Assembly: GCF_026626335.1 (NCBI RefSeq)
Contig: NZ_JAPNTZ010000003.1
Location: 645,808-709,807 of the forward strand
Origin: Paractinoplanes pyxinae
GTDB taxonomy: Bacteria > Actinomycetota > Actinomycetes > Mycobacteriales > Micromonosporaceae
Direction of reading: 5' to 3'
Length of the DNA: 64,000 nucleotides
Positions within the stretch are counted from its first letter, which is position 1; each line of letters starts with the position of its first letter. This document shows, piece by piece, positions 60,660-64,000 of the stretch. The position numbers and the translations under genes were made by a program. Below the pieces are notes generated by a model. The model ran no database searches. It saw only the letters and a list, made by a program, of their open reading frames with translations, and was not told the origin of the DNA.

Positions 60660-61518
60660 CGAGATCGTCGAGCAGCGACGGGCCGGTGGGCGTCCAGCCG
60701 AGGCGTTCGCGGGTCAGCGCGTTCGAGGCCGGGCTGTCGGCGGCGAACATGGGGCCGATCCAGCCCAGGTCCTCGGGCTTCGCTTCGGCCGTGGGCACGC
60801 CGAGCCCGCGCCCGATCGCCTCGGCGATCTCGCGGCCGGTGACCGCCTCGTCGGCCACGGCGTGCACGATCGCCGGCTCGGCCGTGGCCTGCTCGACGGC
60901 CAGGCGGAACAGGGTGGCCGCGTCGTCGCGGTGCACGGCCGTCCAGCGGTTCGAGCCGTCGCCGATGTAGCCGGCCACGCCGCGCTCGCGGGCGACCCGG
61001 ATCAGCTCGGGCACGAAACCGCCGTCGCCGTCGCCGTGCACGGTGGGAGCCAGGCGCACGGCGATGGGCTTCACGTCGCGGCTGGCCAGAGCGAGAAGCG
61101 CGGCCGCGTTCTGCTGGCGCGGGTGGGCGGTGGCCGGGTCGGGGATGTCGCGCTCGGTGGCGACCCGGCCCGGGATCAGGCCGAGCGTGCCCGAGGCGAT
61201 CGCGAACGGGCGACCGGTGCCGGCCAGGGTGTCGCCGATCGCGTCGATGGCGGCTCGGTCCTTGCGCAGCGAGTCGGCGAAGTTGCCGAAGTCGTGCACG
61301 AAGGCCAGGTGGATGACGGCGTCGCTGTTCTTCGCGCCCTCGCGCAGGACGTCGAGGGTGTCGAGGTCGCCCCGCAGGACGTCGGCGCCGGCCGCGGCGA
61401 CGCGCTCGGCCGAGGCGTCGGAGCGGGCCAGGCCGGTGACCTCGTGGCCGTGCTTCAGCAGCTCGGGGACGACGGCGGAGCCGATCCAGCCCGAGGCGCC
61501 GGTGACGAATACGCGCAT
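60637..61518 (-). CDS. NAD-dependent epimerase/dehydratase-type SDR
   Basis: A 293-residue extended SDR with the cofactor motif VFVTGASGWIGSAVVPELL, DVLRGDLDTLD, DAVIHLAF and SNRWTAVHRDDAATLFRLA. The usual catalytic YxxxK is replaced by a region without Tyr (HPRQQNAAALLAL), as in the atypical SDRs of the NmrA/YfcH side. It may act as a reductase on small molecules. ATG 61518 is preceded by AAGGAG. Divergent from a TetR regulator gene with three operator copies between. Confidence 0.82.
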   Translation of the reverse strand: MRVFVTGASGWIGSAVVPELLKHGHEVTGLARSDASAERVAAAGADVLRGDLDTLDVLREGAKNSDAVIHLAFVHDFGNFADSLRKDRAAIDAIGDTLAGTGRPFAIASGTLGLIPGRVATERDIPDPATAHPRQQNAAALLALASRDVKPIAVRLAPTVHGDGDGGFVPELIRVARERGVAGYIGDGSNRWTAVHRDDAATLFRLAVEQATAEPAIVHAVADEAVTGREIAEAIGRGLGVPTAEAKPEDLGWIGPMFAADSPASNALTRERLGWTPTGPSLLDDLAAGHYFK

Positions 61519-61537
61519 TGCTTTCTCCTTGACGAGG

Positions 61538-61618
61538 ATGTCAGTCGCTGTCATGAGCGTAGACCGGGATGTCAGGCGCTGTCATCACTTCGCGGGGTGT
61601 GATGTCAGGAACTGTCGT
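61538..61618. promoter_or_regulatory. Three near-identical TetR-type operators
   Basis: ATGTCAGTCGCTGTCAT (61538-61554), ATGTCAGGCGCTGTCAT (61569-61585) and ATGTCAGGAACTGTCGT (61602-61618). Each is an imperfect 7+3+7 palindrome with the same off-symmetry T. Starts are 31 and 33 bp apart. The last copy ends just before the TetR gene -10 element. Confidence 0.75.
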
Positions 61619-61622
61619 CGCC

Positions 61623-61628
61623 TATGCT
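61623..61628 (+). promoter_or_regulatory. -10 element, leaderless TetR gene
   Basis: TATGCT lies 7 nt before GTG 61636, the family-consistent start, with no ribosome site. Confidence 0.5.
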
Positions 61629-61635
61629 GGGCCTC

Positions 61636-62232
61636 GTGGGCCGCTGGGAACCGAACGCCAAGTCACGCCTGAGACAGGCGGCGATGGACTTGTACGCCGA
61701 GCACGGCTTCGACCAGACGACGGTGGCCGAGATCGCCGAACGGGCCGGCCTGACCGAGCGCACCTTCTTCCGCCACTTCACCGACAAGCGCGAGGTGCTG
61801 TTCGCCGGCTCCGAACGCCTGCAAGAACTGCTGATCGACTCGGTCGCCGCATCCTCGCTGTCCGTCGGCGCCACCGCTCCTTTCGCCGGCTCGTCGGCTG
61901 TCGCGGCGGTGGCGGCGGCGTTCGAGGCGGCGGCGGCCGACTACTTTCCGCCCGTCGAGTACTCGCGGCAGCGGCAGCGGGTGATCGACGCCAACCCGGC
62001 CCTGCAGGAGCGTGAGCTGGCCAAGCTCGACCGCGTCGCCGCCGCCCTGGCGTCGGTCCTGCGCGAGCGCGGCGTCGACGACCTGCCGGCCGCGCTGGCC
62101 GCCGAGGTCGGTGTGGCGGCGTTCAAGGTCGCGTTCACGCGCTGGGTGACCGACCCGGCCGACACCGCCCTGATCGAGCATGTGCGGGACGCCTTCGCCG
62201 GGCTGGACGCCGTGTTGCCGACCGGAAGCTGA
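61636..62232 (+). CDS. TetR-family transcriptional regulator
   Basis: A 198-residue TetR regulator. Helix-turn-helix at about 10-55 (RLRQAAMDLYAEHGFDQTTVAEIAERAGLTERTFFRHFTDKREVLF). The C-terminal ligand domain is alpha-helical. I chose GTG 61636 because the family begins GRWEPNA and because ATG 61624 lies inside the apparent -10 element. It faces the epimerase gene across three operators, so it probably represses that gene and itself. The ligand is unknown. Confidence 0.88.
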   Translation: MGRWEPNAKSRLRQAAMDLYAEHGFDQTTVAEIAERAGLTERTFFRHFTDKREVLFAGSERLQELLIDSVAASSLSVGATAPFAGSSAVAAVAAAFEAAAADYFPPVEYSRQRQRVIDANPALQERELAKLDRVAAALASVLRERGVDDLPAALAAEVGVAAFKVAFTRWVTDPADTALIEHVRDAFAGLDAVLPTGS

Positions 62233-62252
62233 AACTTCCTCAGGATTTCCGG

Positions 62253-62258
62253 TACATT
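62253..62258 (+). promoter_or_regulatory. -10 element, leaderless FAD dehydrogenase gene
   Basis: TACATT lies 8 nt before ATG 62267, with no ribosome site between. Confidence 0.45.
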
Positions 62259-62266
62259 GCCGGGCC

Positions 62267-63937
62267 ATGGACGCAGACGTCATCGTCGTCGGGGCCGGCC
62301 TGGCCGGTCTGGCCGCCGCGCACGAGCTCACCTCGGCCGGCAAGCAGGTGATCCTGGTCGACCAGGAGAACGAGGCCAACCTCGGCGGCCAGGCGTACTG
62401 GTCCTTCGGTGGGCTGTTCCTGGTCGGCACTCCCGAGCAGCGGCGCATGCGGGTGGCCGACTCGTTCGACCTGGCCTGGAGCGACTGGCAGGGCAGCGCC
62501 GGCTTCGACCGCCTGGACGACCAGGACTCCTGGGGAGTGCGGTGGGCTCGCGCGTACGTCGAATTCGCGGCCGGGGAGAAGCGGGCCTGGCTGTCGTCGC
62601 TGGGCATGTCGTGGCTGCCGACCGTGGGATGGGCCGAACGGGGCAGTCTGCGGGCCGACGGGCACGGCAACACGGTTCCGCGGTTCCACGTCACCTGGGG
62701 GACGGGCACCGGGGTGGTCGCGCCTTTCGTCCGGTCGATCCAGGAGGCGGCGGCCCGAGGGCTCGTCACGTTCCGTCATCGGCACCGGGTCGACGAGCTC
62801 CTGGTCGAGAACGGCGCAGTCACCGGCGTACGCGGGAAGGTTCTGGCCCCTTCGGACGGCGCCCGCGGCGAGCCGTCCAGTCGCGAGACAGCCGGCGATT
62901 TCACCTTGACCGCGCAGGCAGTCGTCGTGGCTTCCGGCGGCATCGGCGGCAACCACGATTTGGTACGAAAGTACTGGCCCGAAAGTCTAGGCACGGCACC
63001 GAAGCACATGATCACCGGCGTTCCCGAGTACGTGGACGGCCGCATGCTCGAGATCTCGGCCGACGCCGGCGCCCGCCTGGTCAACCGCGACCGCATGTGG
63101 CACTACACCGAGGGCATCCAGAACTGGAACCCGATCTGGCCCGCCCACGGCATCCGGATCCTGCCCGCGCCGTCGTCGATGTGGTTCGACGCGCTGGGAC
63201 GGCGGCTGCCGGCGCCGTGCTACCCCGGTTACGACACGATGAGCACGCTGCGTCACCTGCGGACGACCCCCGACATCGCCCGGCACGACCACTCCTGGTT
63301 CATCCTCACCCAGAAGATCATCGAGAAGGAGTTCGCGCTCTCCGGCTCGGAGCAGAACCCCGACATCACGGCCGGCGACAAGCGCGCGTTCCTGAAGGAG
63401 CGCATCCTCGGCAAGGGCGCCCCCGCTCCCGTGGAGGCCTTCAAGCGCAAGGGCGCCGACTTCGTGGTCGCCTCCACGCTGGACGACCTGGTGGTCGGCA
63501 TGAACAAGCTGACCGACGAGCCCCTGCTGGACGCCGCCCACCTGCGCACCCAGATCGAGCACCGGGACCGCCAGATCGGCCACCCCTACGCCAAGGACGC
63601 GCAGATCCAGGGCATCCACAACTCCCGCCGCTACCTGGGCGACCGCATCGGCCGCACCGCCGCCCCGCACCGCCTGCTGGACCCGGCGGCCGGCCCGCTG
63701 ATCGGCGTCAAGCTGCACATCCTGACCCGCAAAACCCTGGGCGGAATCCAAACGGACTTGGACTCCCGCGCCCTGACTTCGGACGGCACCCCCATCCCCG
63801 GCCTCTACGCCGCAGGCGAGGTAGCCGGCTTCGGCGGCGGCGGAGTCCACGGCTACAACGCCCTGGAAGGCACCTTCCTCGGCGGCTGCCTCTTCAGCGG
63901 CCGAGCCGCCGGCCGCCACCTGGCCCAGTCCCTCTGA
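62267..63937 (+). CDS. FAD-binding dehydrogenase (fumarate-reductase/KstD-like flavoprotein)
   Basis: A 556-residue soluble flavoprotein. FAD-binding dinucleotide fold at the N-terminus (VIVVGAGLAGLAAAHEL, Gly-x-Gly-x-x-Gly; then VDQENEANLGGQAYWSFGG). VVVASGGIGGNHDLVRKYW and the C-terminal GLYAAGEVAGFGGGGVHGYNALEGTFLGGCLFSG complete the FAD site. The family includes 3-ketosteroid dehydrogenases and fumarate reductases, but a large subgroup in actinobacteria has no proven substrate, and this looks like that subgroup. It begins 34 bp after the TetR gene. The 3' end, including the stop, is tandemly repeated beyond the gene. Confidence 0.85.
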   Translation: MDADVIVVGAGLAGLAAAHELTSAGKQVILVDQENEANLGGQAYWSFGGLFLVGTPEQRRMRVADSFDLAWSDWQGSAGFDRLDDQDSWGVRWARAYVEFAAGEKRAWLSSLGMSWLPTVGWAERGSLRADGHGNTVPRFHVTWGTGTGVVAPFVRSIQEAAARGLVTFRHRHRVDELLVENGAVTGVRGKVLAPSDGARGEPSSRETAGDFTLTAQAVVVASGGIGGNHDLVRKYWPESLGTAPKHMITGVPEYVDGRMLEISADAGARLVNRDRMWHYTEGIQNWNPIWPAHGIRILPAPSSMWFDALGRRLPAPCYPGYDTMSTLRHLRTTPDIARHDHSWFILTQKIIEKEFALSGSEQNPDITAGDKRAFLKERILGKGAPAPVEAFKRKGADFVVASTLDDLVVGMNKLTDEPLLDAAHLRTQIEHRDRQIGHPYAKDAQIQGIHNSRRYLGDRIGRTAAPHRLLDPAAGPLIGVKLHILTRKTLGGIQTDLDSRALTSDGTPIPGLYAAGEVAGFGGGGVHGYNALEGTFLGGCLFSGRAAGRHLAQSL

Positions 63938-64000
63938 CCCCGCGGCCGCCGCCACCTGGCCCAGTCCGTCTGACCCCCGCGGCCGCCGCCACCTGGCCCA
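63917..64000. repeat. Tandem duplication of the FAD dehydrogenase gene 3' end
   Basis: CACCTGGCCCA occurs at 63917, 63953 and 63990, each in a unit of about 36-37 bp that contains a CAGTCC(C/G)TCTGACCCC block. The first unit includes the stop codon. The array runs to the window edge and may continue. Confidence 0.88.

Noticed and set aside
1..64000. Prophage, insertion sequence, integrase or tRNA gene
   Set aside because: I found no transposase, integrase, phage structural gene, terminal inverted repeat or tRNA-like sequence. Intergenic gaps are short and base composition is even. Absence is by eye, not by a search program.

Overview
The window is high-GC DNA (third codon positions almost all G or C, many GTG starts, tightly overlapping genes) and looks like an actinomycete chromosome. 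An F420-type oxidoreductase, a one-polypeptide CydDC, a DUF6230/DUF6114 pair, a cyclic-di-AMP riboswitch ahead of an NlpC/P60 hydrolase and PadR/TetR/GntR regulators fit the Micromonosporaceae (Actinoplanes-like). That placement is inference. I saw no rRNA, tRNA, CRISPR array, insertion sequence or phage gene.

Layout. 1-3.8 kb: tail of an amphipathic repeat protein, an F420-type oxidoreductase, a family 2 glycosyltransferase and an aldehyde dehydrogenase. 3.9-14.8 kb: one long, mostly overlapping operon for a surface or secreted glycan built on an activated heptose: carbamoyltransferase, GT2, HAD phosphatase fused to GT9, two further glycosyltransferases, GmhA, HldE, a short-chain dehydrogenase, a second GT9, then a coupled DNA topoisomerase IB. 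14.8-19.4 kb: small beta protein, PfkB kinase, SurE, GT87 membrane transferase, PadR with a membrane protein. 19.6-25.2 kb: large secreted VWD protein and an S9 peptidase. 25.2-33.1 kb: cytochrome bd operon cydA-cydB-cydDC divergent from a BlaI repressor and M56 protease, with stacked operators between them. 33.1-36.7 kb: riboswitch and NlpC/P60 hydrolase, then an AAA ATPase with a TPR membrane protein. 36.7-41.3 kb: 36-bp minisatellite, YcnI-like protein, two-component system and a divergent LolA-like protein. 41.3-43.7 kb: a degraded tryptophan-synthase-type operon (internally deleted trpB, enlarged trpA, GntR regulator). 43.7-56.9 kb: DUF2277, DUF1992, DUF6114/DUF6230, a class A penicillin-binding protein, two sensor kinases, a xanthine-dehydrogenase-type molybdoenzyme and a membrane protein. 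57.0-64.0 kb: secreted beta-helix/ricin protein with an alginate-lyase-family protein, NAD-dependent epimerase/TetR pair and an FAD dehydrogenase.

The most notable signals are: (1) the trpB gene reduced to fused N- and C-terminal stubs in front of a solitary TrpA, all behind a paired palindrome and ending in a GntR gene; (2) a roughly 145-residue repeat-built insertion inside the first ATPase domain of CydDC; (3) a heptose/carbamoyl glycan operon with no HldD-type epimerase; (4) several palindromic operator arrays that match adjacent regulators; (5) a genome habit of short tandem duplication, often copying the 3' end of a gene including its stop codon.
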